Positions 9,408 to 17,319 of a stretch of DNA of 64,000 bases are shown here, in pieces; the stretch's first letter is position 1; each line of letters starts with the position of its first letter. The position numbers and the translations under genes were made by a program. Source of the DNA: Clostridia bacterium (GTDB taxonomy: Bacteria > Bacillota > Clostridia > Oscillospirales > Acutalibacteraceae). The stretch covers positions 150,350 through 214,349 of the forward strand of contig JAFQHU010000008.1 in assembly GCA_017397845.1 (NCBI GenBank), written 5' to 3'. The notes under the pieces are model-generated. The model was not told the DNA's origin. It was given only the letters and a program-made list of their open reading frames with translations, and made no database searches.

Positions 9408-9902
9408 TCAGTTATTATATTCAAGTTCTGTTTTTTTGTTTTTTTCGAGAACTGTTTTTGTGTCGTTGTCTCTTTTAGCTTTGAGCTTTGCGGCAAGCTC
9501 TTCGTCTGTAACTGCCAAAATTTCGACAGCTAAAAGTGCGGCGTTTACTGCTCCGTCGATAGCCACTGTGGCCACGGGGATGCCTGAGGGCATCTGTACA
9601 GTGGAAAGAAGAGCGTCGATACCGTCAAGATATTTTGATTTCATGGGAATACCTATAACCGGCAAAGTGGTGTTGGCGGCTATGGCACCGGCAAGATGCG
9701 CTGCCATTCCTGCAGCGGCGATGATAACACCGAAGCCGTTTTCACGGGCGCTTTCGCTGAATTGTTTAGCTTCTTCGGGGGTGCGGTGAGCGGAATAGAT
9801 GTGCATTTCGCAGGGAACACCGAACTGTTTGAGGGTGTCACATGCCTTTGAAACTACGGGTAAATCGCTGTCGCTGCCCATAATAATAGCAACTTTTTTC
9901 AT
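9408..9902 (-). CDS. purE: N5-carboxyaminoimidazole ribonucleotide mutase
   Basis: Class I PurE, moving the carboxyl group of N5-CAIR to give CAIR. The 164-residue protein has the MGSDSDLP active-site loop near the N terminus, SAHRTPE and [11 protein letters not shown], all family signatures. It is the first gene of the operon. The ATG at 9902 follows an AGGAGGT site, and the stretch upstream holds the riboswitch and promoter. No purK is visible in the window. Confidence 0.97.
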   Translation of the reverse strand: MKKVAIIMGSDSDLPVVSKACDTLKQFGVPCEMHIYSAHRTPEEAKQFSESARENGFGVIIAAAGMAAHLAGAIAANTTLPVIGIPMKSKYLDGIDALLSTVQMPSGIPVATVAIDGAVNAALLAVEILAVTDEELAAKLKAKRDNDTKTVLEKNKKTELEYNN

Positions 9903-9943
9903 TGGGAGACCTCCTGAAAGTAATGTACTGATAAAAGGTAAAC

Positions 9944-9989
9944 AAAAAAGGGCACACTTATCTTAGGTTAGTCCTTTGATAAGTTGCCC
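9944..9989 (-). terminator. intrinsic terminator forming the riboswitch expression platform
   Basis: On the minus strand GGGCAACTTATC (9989-9978) pairs with GATAAGTGTGCCC (9962-9950), with one bulge, and is followed by six U residues (9949-9944). The 5' arm begins with the GGGCA that belongs to the conserved CUGGGCA of the ZTP aptamer, so aptamer folding and terminator folding exclude one another. Ligand binding should therefore switch the operon on. Confidence 0.88.
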
Positions 9990-10078
9990 AGACGGTCGAC
10001 ATGAACGGTTAAAAACCGTGTTTGAAGTTCTTTGATTCACCGTGGTGCTCCACTTAAATCCGTCAGTTTCAAAGAACT
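9985..10078 (-). ncRNA. ZTP (pfl) riboswitch in the purine operon leader
   Basis: Read on the minus strand, a 10-bp P1 stem (10078-10069 with 10035-10026) encloses a GUGG/CCAC hairpin in the GUGGAGCACCACGG context typical of the pfl motif. A linker with its own ACGGUU/AACCGU hairpin follows, then the conserved 3' block ACCGUCUGGGCA (ending at 9985). GACGG at 10064-10060 can pair with CCGUC at 9995-9991, giving the expected long-range contact. Known ZTP riboswitches sense ZTP/ZMP, which accumulates when 10-formyl-THF is short, and switch on purine and one-carbon genes. That fits an operon containing AICAR transformylase, purN and glyA. Identification is by motif, not by a covariance search. 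Confidence 0.9.
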
Positions 10079-10125
10079 GTATTTTCACTTTTTTTAGGTG
10101 TTTTCCGAAAAAAGACACCTTTTGA

Positions 10126-10155
10126 ATTATAGCATAAAAGCACATTTTTTGTCAA
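10126..10155 (-). promoter_or_regulatory. sigma-A promoter of the purine operon
   Basis: On the minus strand TTGACA (10155-10150) and TATAAT (10131-10126) are separated by 18 bases. Transcription would begin near 10119, just before the ZTP aptamer. A hairpin (AGGTGT/ACACCT, 10095-10120) lies at the expected 5' end of the transcript. Confidence 0.82.
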
Positions 10156-10258
10156 TGAAAAATATGCAAAAAAGGCTTTTTGGTAATAAGGACAAAATTG
10201 ACCTTTTCAGGCGGATTTTCCTTGTTAGTTTTGCATTTAAGGAAAACTTTTTTTATTA

Positions 10259-10332
10259 TTGACAACAGAATAATTAAATGGTAAAGTTAAATGGATGACT
10301 AAACGAGGGTCATTGTGTCAATAATGGACACA
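10259..10332 (+). promoter_or_regulatory. rubrerythrin promoter and downstream inverted repeat
   Basis: TTGACA at 10259-10264 and TAAAGT at 10282-10287 are 17 bases apart. In the leader lies the inverted repeat TGTGTCAATAATGGACACA (10314-10332), with 6-bp arms. It is followed by TATAAT at 10334, which overlaps the ribosome site too closely to be the main promoter. The repeat may be an operator for a redox or peroxide regulator, but it does not match the PerR box as I know it. Confidence 0.5.
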
Positions 10333-10356
10333 GTATAATTCAAGGAGGAATTAAAT

Positions 10357-10890
10357 ATGGAACTTAAAGGTTCAAAAACCGAAAAAAATTTGATGGCTGC
10401 TTTCTCAGGTGAATCCGAGGCAAGAAACAAGTATACCTACTTCGCTTCTGTAGCACGTAAGGAAGGTTATCAGCAGATTGCCGCCATTTTTGAGGAAACG
10501 GCAAACAACGAAAAGGAACACGCTAAATTATGGTTCAAAGCTTTAGGCGGTCTCGGCGATACAGCCGCAAACCTCAAATCTGCCGCCGCAGGCGAAAACT
10601 ACGAATGGACAGATATGTACGCTACCTTCGCAAAGGAAGCCGAAGAGGAAGGCTTTACAGAGCTTGCCGCCAAATTCAGAATGGTAGCTGAAATCGAAAA
10701 GAGCCACGAAGAGCGTTATCTCAAACTTCTCAATAATGTTGAAATGCAGGCTGTTTTCGCAAAGAGCGAAGAGATTATGTGGGAATGCCGCAACTGCGGT
10801 CATCTCGTAATCGGTAAAAAGGCTCCTGAAATCTGCCCTGTTTGCGCTCATCCTCAGAGCTATTTCGAAGTAAGAAAAGAGAATTATTGA
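10357..10890 (+). CDS. rbr: rubrerythrin
   Basis: Cytoplasmic di-iron peroxidase that reduces hydrogen peroxide and protects anaerobes from oxygen. The 177-residue protein has an N-terminal four-helix ferritin-like domain with ESEARN and [11 protein letters not shown], followed by [11 protein letters not shown], which supply the carboxylate and His ligands. The C-terminal rubredoxin-like domain has two CxxC pairs (ECRNCG and CPVCAH). The ATG follows AAGGAGGA. It is a single gene with its own promoter, and a palindrome downstream may serve as terminator. Confidence 0.97.
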   Translation: MELKGSKTEKNLMAAFSGESEARNKYTYFASVARKEGYQQIAAIFEETANNEKEHAKLWFKALGGLGDTAANLKSAAAGENYEWTDMYATFAKEAEEEGFTELAAKFRMVAEIEKSHEERYLKLLNNVEMQAVFAKSEEIMWECRNCGHLVIGKKAPEICPVCAHPQSYFEVRKENY

Positions 10891-10981
10891 TTAAATATTA
10901 AGTAATAAACGCTGAATGGGCGGGCATGCATATCGGAAAAGTATTTGCTGTTCTGCCAAATTTACTGCGCATATAATGTAG

Positions 10982-11011
10982 GGCGGGATGAGTCATCCCG
11001 CCGCATTTTTT
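10982..11011 (+). terminator. GC-rich palindrome, probable rubrerythrin terminator or dispersed repeat
   Basis: GGCGGGATGA (10982-10991) pairs with TCATCCCGCC (10993-11002), followed by GCATTTTTTTG. The palindrome resembles the one at 22537-22555 in sequence and setting, so it may be a copy of a small dispersed element that has been recruited as a terminator. Confidence 0.55.
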
Positions 11012-11021
11012 TGCATTTTTA

Positions 11022-11050
11022 TTGATATTTTGGGCTGACGGTAATATAAT
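11022..11050 (+). promoter_or_regulatory. promoter of the sulfatase gene
   Basis: TTGATA (11022-11027) and TATAAT (11045-11050) with a 17-base spacer, 34 bases before the sulfatase ATG. Confidence 0.72.
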
Positions 11051-11084
11051 GAGGTTATAAATAATAACAGACGGAGGCTTTAAG

Positions 11085-12641
11085 ATGGCTCTCAATATAA
11101 AGGTCAAGGTTAAAGATAAAGACGAAAATAAAGACTCATCAGTAAAAAAAGAGGTCTTTATTCCCGAAGTGACCGCTTCGGAGGAAGAAGTGAAAAGAGA
11201 GGTGTTTATGCCTCGTGAGGTGTATGTTCCGGAGAAAAAAGCTGAGTCTCCCGAAAAAATACCGCAAGACGAAGAGAAAACGGATGTTTACTCTGATGAT
11301 ACGAACGAACCCGAAAGCGAAAATAAAGTTTTTACGAATAAAGGTAAAAAGAATATTATTTTTTATTTTACTGACCAACAGAGATGGGACAGCTTTAATG
11401 AGGATATTATGCCTAATTTAGCGGCTCTTGCACAGGAAGGAATTACTTTTGATAACTGCTTTACCTGTCAACCTGTCTGCGGTCCTGCCCGTGCCTGCCT
11501 GCAGTCGGGTGTTTATGCAACCGAAACGGGCTGTTTTAAAAATGACATCGCTTTGCCTGAGGATACTCACACTCTTGCCGACTGCTTCAACGGAGCCGGC
11601 TATGAGACGGCATACATCGGTAAATGGCATCTCGCCTCCGACAAGGATTTTGACTGTAAAAAATCACCCGTGCCTGCGGAAAGGTTGGGCGGTTACGGAT
11701 ATTTCAGAGGTGCCGATGTGCTTGAATTCACCTCTGACAGCAAGGGCGGTTATGTTTTCGACGAAAACGGAGAACGGATAGATTTCGAAGGCTACCGTGC
11801 CGATTGTATAAACGATTTCGCTTTGGAGTACATCGATAATTATTCCTCGGATAAGCCTTTCTTTATGTTCGTTTCACAATTGGAACCTCATCATCAGAAT
11901 TCAAGCCGTCATTTCGAAGGCTATCCCGAAACGGTGAGCTGGTTTATTGATTATCCCCTGCCTGAGGAGCTTACATATTTCAGAGGTAATTATGATAATG
12001 AATATCCTGATTATCTTTCGGCAGTAAACCGACTTGACTACAATTTAGGTCTGCTCATTGATAAGCTTAAGGAAAAGGGTATTTATGAAGATACGATGAT
12101 AGTTTTCACCTCTGACCACGGATGTCATTTCAAAACAAGAAATGCTGAATACAAGCGCTCTTGTCACGACAGCAGTACACATATTCCTCTCGTCATCAGA
12201 GGCGGAGAATTCACAGGAGGCTTTATTGATACCGGGCTTGTCAGCCTTATCGATCTCCCCGTTACTTTGCTCTCGGCGGCGGGCATCACACCGCCGGGAA
12301 ATTTCCGCGGTATTGATCTTGCGGGGGATGCCGGAAGAAATGAGGTTTATATACAAATAAGCGAGAGTCAGTGCGGCAGAGCCGTCAGAACCAAAGAATA
12401 TCTTTATTCTGTCAGTGTGCCGGGCTATATTGCGGGCGTGACATCAAAAAGCTCACCGGTGTATACTGAGGAGTATTTATATGATATAATAAATGATCCC
12501 ATGCAGCTTAATAATCTTATCAAAGAGCCTGAATATAAAATAGTCCGCTCAGCGATGAAAAAAATTCTGCTCGAACAGATGAAAAGCATAGAGGGCACAA
12601 AGGCTGTTATACTGCCCGCGGTGACGGTTAAGAAGAAATAA
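11085..12641 (+). CDS. cysteine-type sulfatase with charged N-terminal extension
   Basis: Sulfatase/alkaline phosphatase superfamily hydrolase. The core starts near residue 87 with KNIIFYFTDQQRWDS. The CxPxR signature reads CGPARACLQSG, whose Cys would be oxidised to formylglycine by an anaerobic sulfatase-maturating enzyme not seen in this window. YIGKWHLAS and FTSDHGCHF supply further metal-site residues. No signal peptide is visible, so it is probably cytoplasmic and would act on imported sulfated sugars or other sulfate esters. The first ~85 residues are unusual: lysine/glutamate-rich and repetitive, with variants of EVFIPEV, EVFMPREV and YVPEKK. It stands alone with its own promoter. The substrate cannot be told from sequence. 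Confidence 0.88.
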   Translation: MALNIKVKVKDKDENKDSSVKKEVFIPEVTASEEEVKREVFMPREVYVPEKKAESPEKIPQDEEKTDVYSDDTNEPESENKVFTNKGKKNIIFYFTDQQRWDSFNEDIMPNLAALAQEGITFDNCFTCQPVCGPARACLQSGVYATETGCFKNDIALPEDTHTLADCFNGAGYETAYIGKWHLASDKDFDCKKSPVPAERLGGYGYFRGADVLEFTSDSKGGYVFDENGERIDFEGYRADCINDFALEYIDNYSSDKPFFMFVSQLEPHHQNSSRHFEGYPETVSWFIDYPLPEELTYFRGNYDNEYPDYLSAVNRLDYNLGLLIDKLKEKGIYEDTMIVFTSDHGCHFKTRNAEYKRSCHDSSTHIPLVIRGGEFTGGFIDTGLVSLIDLPVTLLSAAGITPPGNFRGIDLAGDAGRNEVYIQISESQCGRAVRTKEYLYSVSVPGYIAGVTSKSSPVYTEEYLYDIINDPMQLNNLIKEPEYKIVRSAMKKILLEQMKSIEGTKAVILPAVTVKKK

Positions 12642-12736
12642 TCCGCTCTGCGAATTACAGGGCCAAGAGCCGAGGATGTAAGGAATAGAGTCTGCGGCAG
12701 TCCGTGTCCGTAAAATCACCTCAAACTATATAACAA

Positions 12737-12769
12737 AACCAAGGCGAAAAAACTGATTCCGCCTTGGTT
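12737..12769. terminator. bidirectional terminator between sulfatase and anti-sigma genes
   Basis: AACCAAGGCG (12737-12746) pairs perfectly with CGCCTTGGTT (12760-12769), followed by GTTTTG on the plus strand and TTTTG on the minus strand. It lies between two convergent genes. Confidence 0.8.
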
Positions 12770-12782
12770 GTTTTGCTTTTGA

Positions 12783-13628
12783 TCAGAAACTGCATTTCGC
12801 GCTCAGCATACCCTCGTCATTGAAAGAGAAAGATACAGTATAGGCTTCTGAACTTCCGTCAGTATAATTTATGCTTATTGTGATTTCATCCTCCACTTCG
12901 GATAAGGGCATATCGGGTGAAGAATTAAAGGCGTCCGTCAGAATTTCGGATAAGAACCAATCGATTTCCATGCCATCATTTTTTGCATAAAATTCTGTAT
13001 ATTCTTTTTCTGTTACTGTTATTAAAGTACCCTGCTTTACTGTTTTGATATATTCTGACGGTAAGCCGCCGAGTTTACTTTTATCTGAAACAGTGAGTTT
13101 ACCGTTGCCGGTACAGGATACAGATATATTATCCACGCTGTCGGTATCTTCGATTTTTACCTTCAGACGGTCGGCTGTACCGAAATAAACGGTGGTATCT
13201 TCCTGTATGCCATGCAAATGCCAGTTACAGTCTTTGCCGTAGAGCTGTATTAGTCTTTTTTTCAGCTCAAGCATAACCGTGTCCTTTTCACTGAATGTCA
13301 TTCCTTTCGTGTCCTTTACCATAAGAATACCGCCCATGGGAAGTGTCACATCGGCATCTTTATTTATGATGGTTTCTGTTTCGTAAGCGGCATTGGCAAC
13401 CATAAGGAAGGCTCTTTTATTAGAAATATTTTCCGCTATAGTTGTTGTGCCTTCGTTTTTGATTGTTGTACCGCCGATGAAAAGGGAAAATACTGCAACA
13501 AAAATCAAAGCAAAAGTACAAGTTATAGCGGTGCATTTGCATATTCTGTTTCTCGTTAATCTTCTTTCGGTTTTAATGTCATTAACCTTACATAAAATAT
13601 CATTGGCCATTTCTCTATCTGTTTTCAT
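12783..13628 (-). CDS. putative membrane anti-sigma factor
   Basis: A 281-residue protein with a ~30-residue charged N-terminal segment, one membrane helix (about residues 31-51, TITCTFALIFVAVFSLFIGG region) and a ~225-residue outer domain. It overlaps the 3' end of the ECF sigma gene by 14 bases, the usual arrangement of a sigma factor with its membrane anti-sigma. The cytoplasmic part lacks the HxxxCxxC zinc motif of ZAS-type anti-sigmas, although it has several cysteines near the membrane (ICKCTAITC). The outer domain shows no family I recognise. The anti-sigma role rests on gene position and topology. Confidence 0.6.
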   Translation of the reverse strand: MKTDREMANDILCKVNDIKTERRLTRNRICKCTAITCTFALIFVAVFSLFIGGTTIKNEGTTTIAENISNKRAFLMVANAAYETETIINKDADVTLPMGGILMVKDTKGMTFSEKDTVMLELKKRLIQLYGKDCNWHLHGIQEDTTVYFGTADRLKVKIEDTDSVDNISVSCTGNGKLTVSDKSKLGGLPSEYIKTVKQGTLITVTEKEYTEFYAKNDGMEIDWFLSEILTDAFNSSPDMPLSEVEDEITISINYTDGSSEAYTVSFSFNDEGMLSAKCSF

Positions 13629-14172
13629 AAATGAAATCCTCCTCTTCGAGTTTATTTTTCAGTGATTTTCTGGCTCTGTGTAAAAGTACAGATGTGTTCT
13701 TTTTTGACTTTTTAAGTATTTTCGATATTTCTTCCACGGTGAAATCCTCAAAATAAAACAAAGTCAGTACATTTTTGTAATCGGGGTTGATGCTTTCCAG
13801 GGCATCGTGTACGGCTCTTTTTTCTTCGTCTTTAATATAAAGCTGCAGGAACTGCTCCTCTTCGGCGGCCACATTCATTATTTCATCGATAGGAATCTCT
13901 TTACCCTGAGGATTTTTTCTCATCCAGTCCAGAGCTGTGTTTCTGCCTATCGTGTAAAGCCAGGTTTTAAAGGAAGCCGTATTTTTATGCTTTGGTTTTT
14001 TGATTAAGAGCTTAACGAAGGTTTCTTCTGTCAGATCCTCTGCCACAGACAGATTATTTACCACGGAATTGATGTAATTCTGTAAACCCAATCTGTACTG
14101 AGAGATAATCTCGACCAGAGCATCCTCGTCACCCTCCAGAAAATGTCGGTAGCTGTCTGCGCCCGTATCCAT
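13615..14172 (-). CDS. ECF-family RNA polymerase sigma factor
   Basis: A 185-residue sigma-70 family protein with region 2 (AEDLTEETFVKLL followed by TWLYTIGRNTALDWMRK, the core-binding and -10 recognising helices) and region 4 (LTLFYFEDFTVEEISKIL, then SVLLHRARKSLKNKL, the helix-turn-helix). The linker is short, as in ECF sigmas. The ATG follows AAAGGAGGAG. The following gene, overlapping by 14 bases, encodes its likely membrane anti-sigma. The regulon and inducing signal are unknown. Confidence 0.92.
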   Translation of the reverse strand: MDTGADSYRHFLEGDEDALVEIISQYRLGLQNYINSVVNNLSVAEDLTEETFVKLLIKKPKHKNTASFKTWLYTIGRNTALDWMRKNPQGKEIPIDEIMNVAAEEEQFLQLYIKDEEKRAVHDALESINPDYKNVLTLFYFEDFTVEEISKILKKSKKNTSVLLHRARKSLKNKLEEEDFIYENR

Positions 14173-14268
14173 AAACTCCTCCTTTCTGAAGACTTTTTTG
14201 TGCCTTCACTCTTTAAACGGATGTTAAAGGAAAATATTACACCTGAATTTGATTTTTTTCGCAGAGGA

Positions 14269-14299
14269 TAAAAAAGCCTCCCCTTTTCAAAAGGGGAGG
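14269..14299 (-). terminator. terminator after the P/Q-rich membrane protein gene
   Basis: On the minus strand CCTCCCCTTTT (14299-14289) pairs with AAAAGGGGAGG (14287-14277), followed by CTTTTTT. The preceding minus-strand sequence (about 14300-14340, with a CTCCGGCTTTGCATAGC stretch) looks like part of a repeated intergenic element. Confidence 0.75.
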
Positions 14300-14383
14300 T
14301 GGGTTTGCTATGCAAAGCCGGAGGGGTTAAACTCCGTAAAGGCGGCGGAATATCTTTTCTTTATTATTGAAGATTATCCCGCG

Positions 14384-14411
14384 ATTTCGCATTCCGAATT
14401 TCGCATTCCGA
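14384..14411. repeat. perfect tandem duplication of a 14-bp unit
   Basis: The unit ATTTCGCATTCCGA occurs at 14384-14397 and again at 14398-14411, directly downstream of the stop of the minus-strand gene ending at 14418. Thirteen of its bases recur at 19268-19280 in the same setting. Confidence 0.85.
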
Positions 14412-14417
14412 ATTAAC

Positions 14418-15110
14418 TTATTTCTGCTCTCCGTATCTGAAGCCTGTCTGGGGTGCCTGCTGCTGGGGAGCCTGAGGCTGTACCTGAACGGGCTGCTGAT
14501 AAACATATACGGGGGGCTGCTGAGTGTAAACTGCGGGACCGCCGGGATAAGTGGTAAATACAGGCTGATAAACTGCCGGCTGAGGCTGAACCTGGGGCTG
14601 TGCCTGAGGCTGAACAGGCTGCTGAGCTTTGGCGTGAGAGCTCTTTTTCTTTTGTGATTTTACCTGCTCTGCTGTAAGGGCGATATCTTCGGGCTTTTCG
14701 TTGGGCTTTGAGTCGATGATTTGCTGTAAAAGTTTGATAATTTCAGCCATACCCTTAAATGTTACACCGACCACAAGTCCTGCAATAAGACAGAGCGTGA
14801 AATAAACAAAAGCAAGCTCATCCGAAAGTCCGGCAACGACGGCACCCGAAACGGCACCGATGCCCGCTGAGATATATGAAAGAATATTAAGCGCTTTTGC
14901 AAAGGGATTTCTGCCCACACGGTCAACACCGTTTGATGCTTTTATAAGAGCTTCGTACTCTTCGTCGGTAACGATAATGGGAGTAACCTTGTTACCGTCG
15001 GTTTTATATGTCAGACCCCAAGCCTGGAGATCTGCATCCTTTCTTTTGTAGTATTCCTCTGCCTGAGTTTTCTTAAGTTCCAATATTTTATTTTCAACCT
15101 GCTCTAACAT
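14418..15110 (-). CDS. membrane protein with proline/glutamine-rich tail
   Basis: A 230-residue protein I do not recognise. The first ~75 residues are charged and predicted helical (MLEQVENKILELKK), followed by two hydrophobic segments (about residues 77-96 and 101-120) forming a helical hairpin. A ~20-residue helix and a long tail rich in P, Q, V and Y (residues ~165-225) follow, in which QPQ/QPV-type dipeptide repeats dominate. Such tails occur in proteins that interact with other surface or cytoskeletal proteins, but nothing here shows the partner. It is followed by its own terminator. The ATG follows AAAGGATGA. Confidence 0.7.
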   Translation of the reverse strand: MLEQVENKILELKKTQAEEYYKRKDADLQAWGLTYKTDGNKVTPIIVTDEEYEALIKASNGVDRVGRNPFAKALNILSYISAGIGAVSGAVVAGLSDELAFVYFTLCLIAGLVVGVTFKGMAEIIKLLQQIIDSKPNEKPEDIALTAEQVKSQKKKSSHAKAQQPVQPQAQPQVQPQPAVYQPVFTTYPGGPAVYTQQPPVYVYQQPVQVQPQAPQQQAPQTGFRYGEQK

Positions 15111-15324
15111 TATGTATCATCCTTTCGGCTGTAATTAATTTTATTCCTTATAAGATTATCACATTTTTTTGAAATGTTCAATAGGAAAATCAAAAAAAGA
15201 AAAAGACAGTTTGTTAATTCCAATATTTACATCATAAAAATACGGATTTTTATGTTAAAATTCACAGGAGGAAAAACAAAGGGAGTGAAAAGACAAAAGA
15301 AAGGAATACGGAATTTTTCCGTAA

Positions 15325-16323
15325 ATGATTGAAATTACTATGAAAAAAACTTGTAAGGCACTTATGCTTGTGCTGATACTTTGTATATTCTCTTGCTTTT
15401 TTGCTTTCGGTATTTCTGCCGCAGATGCTTCTTCAAAAGCGGGCAAGGTAGCCACGGAAAGCACCGCTCTGAATTTAAGAAAAAGTGCATCCGCCTCTTC
15501 GGCGGTGGTAAAGCAGATGAAAAAGGGTAAATATCTGACTCTTCTGAAAAAGGAAGGCTCATGGTGGAAAGTGGAATACGCTAAGGATAAAACAGCCTAT
15601 GCCCATACGGATTATATAAAAGCTGTTTCTTCAAAGGTGATGTATGTGTCCACAAAGAGCGGCAACCTTAATGTGCGCTCGTCGGCGGATTCTGCGGCAA
15701 AAATAAAGACTACCCTGCCAAAGGGTACCGCAGTTATAAAGCTTTCCGAAAAAAATTCCTTTACAAAAATCCTTTACAACGGAAGCGTTACGGGCTATGT
15801 AAGCTCCGCTTATCTTTCGGAGCTGAAGCAGGAAAGCACTTATAAAAAAATTTCTCTTTCGGTACCTTCTTTTAAGCAGACCGATTCACGTTGGGCAAAC
15901 ATCAAAATCGGTACACAGGGGGATACCTTGAAATCAAGCGGCTGTACCACCACAGCTCTTTCCATGACGGAGAGCTTCCATCTCGGTAAAACATTGACAC
16001 CGGCAGATATGGTAAAAAGACTTTCTTATTCTGCTTCCGGCATGCTTTATTGGCCGGCAGAGTATAATACGGAGCTTGTTTCATCTTCGGATTATCTTTC
16101 AAAAATATATTCACTTTTAAGCAAGGGTAAGCCGGTAATTTTGGGAATGAAAAAAGCAAACGGCTCTCAGCATTGGGTGGTTGTCACGGGTCATAAAAGA
16201 AACACCGCCTCTCTTTCTGCAGACAATTTTACGATCAATGATCCGGGTTCAAACACAAGAACTTTGCTGAGCGAATTTGTTTCGGCTTATCCGATAGCTT
16301 ATAAAACAGCATACAGAAAATAA
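15325..16323 (+). CDS. secreted SH3-domain and C39-like peptidase protein
   Basis: A 332-residue exported protein. After a signal peptide (hydrophobic core LMLVLILCIFSCFFAFG, likely cleavage after SAADA) come two bacterial SH3-type domains (about residues 40-95 and 107-165), each with the N-L-R/V-R-S pattern. A C-terminal papain-like domain resembles Peptidase_C39_2: PSFKQTD with the Gln, SSGCTTTALSM with the nucleophilic Cys, QHWVVVTGH with the His and INDPGS with the Asp. It probably binds and cleaves cell-wall or peptide material outside the cell. The start is uncertain: ATG codons at 15325 and 15340 both fit and neither has a strong ribosome site. Confidence 0.82.
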   Translation: MIEITMKKTCKALMLVLILCIFSCFFAFGISAADASSKAGKVATESTALNLRKSASASSAVVKQMKKGKYLTLLKKEGSWWKVEYAKDKTAYAHTDYIKAVSSKVMYVSTKSGNLNVRSSADSAAKIKTTLPKGTAVIKLSEKNSFTKILYNGSVTGYVSSAYLSELKQESTYKKISLSVPSFKQTDSRWANIKIGTQGDTLKSSGCTTTALSMTESFHLGKTLTPADMVKRLSYSASGMLYWPAEYNTELVSSSDYLSKIYSLLSKGKPVILGMKKANGSQHWVVVTGHKRNTASLSADNFTINDPGSNTRTLLSEFVSAYPIAYKTAYRK

Positions 16324-16333
16324 ATTCTTACCC

Positions 16334-16362
16334 TTGATATTCCTTTTACGGTGATGTATAAT
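16334..16362 (+). promoter_or_regulatory. promoter of the glycerophosphodiesterase gene
   Basis: TTGATA (16334-16339) and TATAAT (16357-16362) with a 17-base spacer, 34 bases before the ATG. Confidence 0.72.
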
Positions 16363-16395
16363 TTTCCCGATAATAAGAAATGAAGGAGAATTATA

Positions 16396-17238
16396 ATGAA
16401 GAAAAAATCAAGGAAAATAATAACGGCTTTTTTGGTGATTATTGCTGCGTTGCTGTTTGTGATAATCGTTCCGTCAAAGCTAAGCAGCGTAATCAGCGAC
16501 GGCAATTCTCTTTCGGCACATACGGATTATGCTCCGTTATTGGTGGCTCACAGAGGCTTTTCCTCAATTTATCCGCAAAATACACTCCCTGCCTTTGAAG
16601 GGGCCGCCGATGCGGAGTTTGACGGCTATGAAATAGATATTCATACCACAAAGGACGGCAAATGGGTGGTAATTCACGATGATACCGTCGATAAAATGAC
16701 TGACGATACGGGTGAGGTGGAGAATTTCACTTTTGAAGAAATCAGAAGTCTTAAAATCGATGGCGGCAACGGTATTGAAAATTACCCCGACCTCAAAATA
16801 CCAACTCTTGAAGAGGCTTTGGCGGTATGTGAGGATAAGGATATTTTCCCTGTAATTGAAATAAAAAAATGCGACGAAAGGTATCTTACTGACCTTAAAG
16901 CTTATCTCGATGAAAAAGGGCTTTCCGACAAGGCGGTTATAATATCCTTCACTAAGGAATATATGGAGGCTTACCGCAGCCTTGACAAAGAGGCAGAAAT
17001 GCTTTATCTTTCTCATGATCCCTCAAAGGAAGACATAGATTGGTGCAAAAACAATAATTTCGGTATCAACTTCAATCACAAAAACCTTTATAAATGTGTC
17101 TCTGCCGTTACTTATGCGAAAAAGCAGGGCGTGAAGATTGCTGCGTGGACGGTGGATAACACGGTATATAAGGATATTATGGTGCTTTTCGGTGCTGAAA
17201 TTATCACGACGAATAAAATTAAACCCGCAATAAAATAA
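16396..17238 (+). CDS. membrane-anchored glycerophosphodiester phosphodiesterase
   Basis: GDPD-family enzyme hydrolysing glycerophosphodiesters to glycerol-3-phosphate and an alcohol. The 280-residue protein has an N-terminal membrane anchor (residues ~8-28), then the GDPD core: VAHRGF with PQNTLPAF (the usual P-E-N-T is here P-Q-N-T), YEIDIHTTKDG with the metal-binding E-x-D, and VVIHDDTVDK with the catalytic His. The C-terminal VKIAAWTVDN block is also typical. The active site would face outward. It has its own promoter. Family assignment is firm; the natural substrate, lipoteichoic acid fragments or lipids, is unknown. Confidence 0.92.
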   Translation: MKKKSRKIITAFLVIIAALLFVIIVPSKLSSVISDGNSLSAHTDYAPLLVAHRGFSSIYPQNTLPAFEGAADAEFDGYEIDIHTTKDGKWVVIHDDTVDKMTDDTGEVENFTFEEIRSLKIDGGNGIENYPDLKIPTLEEALAVCEDKDIFPVIEIKKCDERYLTDLKAYLDEKGLSDKAVIISFTKEYMEAYRSLDKEAEMLYLSHDPSKEDIDWCKNNNFGINFNHKNLYKCVSAVTYAKKQGVKIAAWTVDNTVYKDIMVLFGAEIITTNKIKPAIK

Positions 17239-17252
17239 AATTTCAAATAAGG

Positions 17253-17281
17253 TTGCATTTTTTCCTTTAAAGTAGTATTCT
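17253..17281 (+). promoter_or_regulatory. promoter of the metal-chaperone/transporter pair
   Basis: TTGCAT (17253-17258) and TATTCT (17276-17281) with a 17-base spacer, 38 bases before the chaperone ATG. Confidence 0.65.
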
Positions 17282-17319
17282 ATTATGTGAATAAAATGCA
17301 TAATGAAAAGGAGTATGAA

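Noticed and set aside
10334..10339. TATAAT as the main rubrerythrin -10 box
   Set aside because: It would place the start of transcription at or inside the ribosome site; TTGACA-N17-TAAAGT at 10259-10287 fits better.
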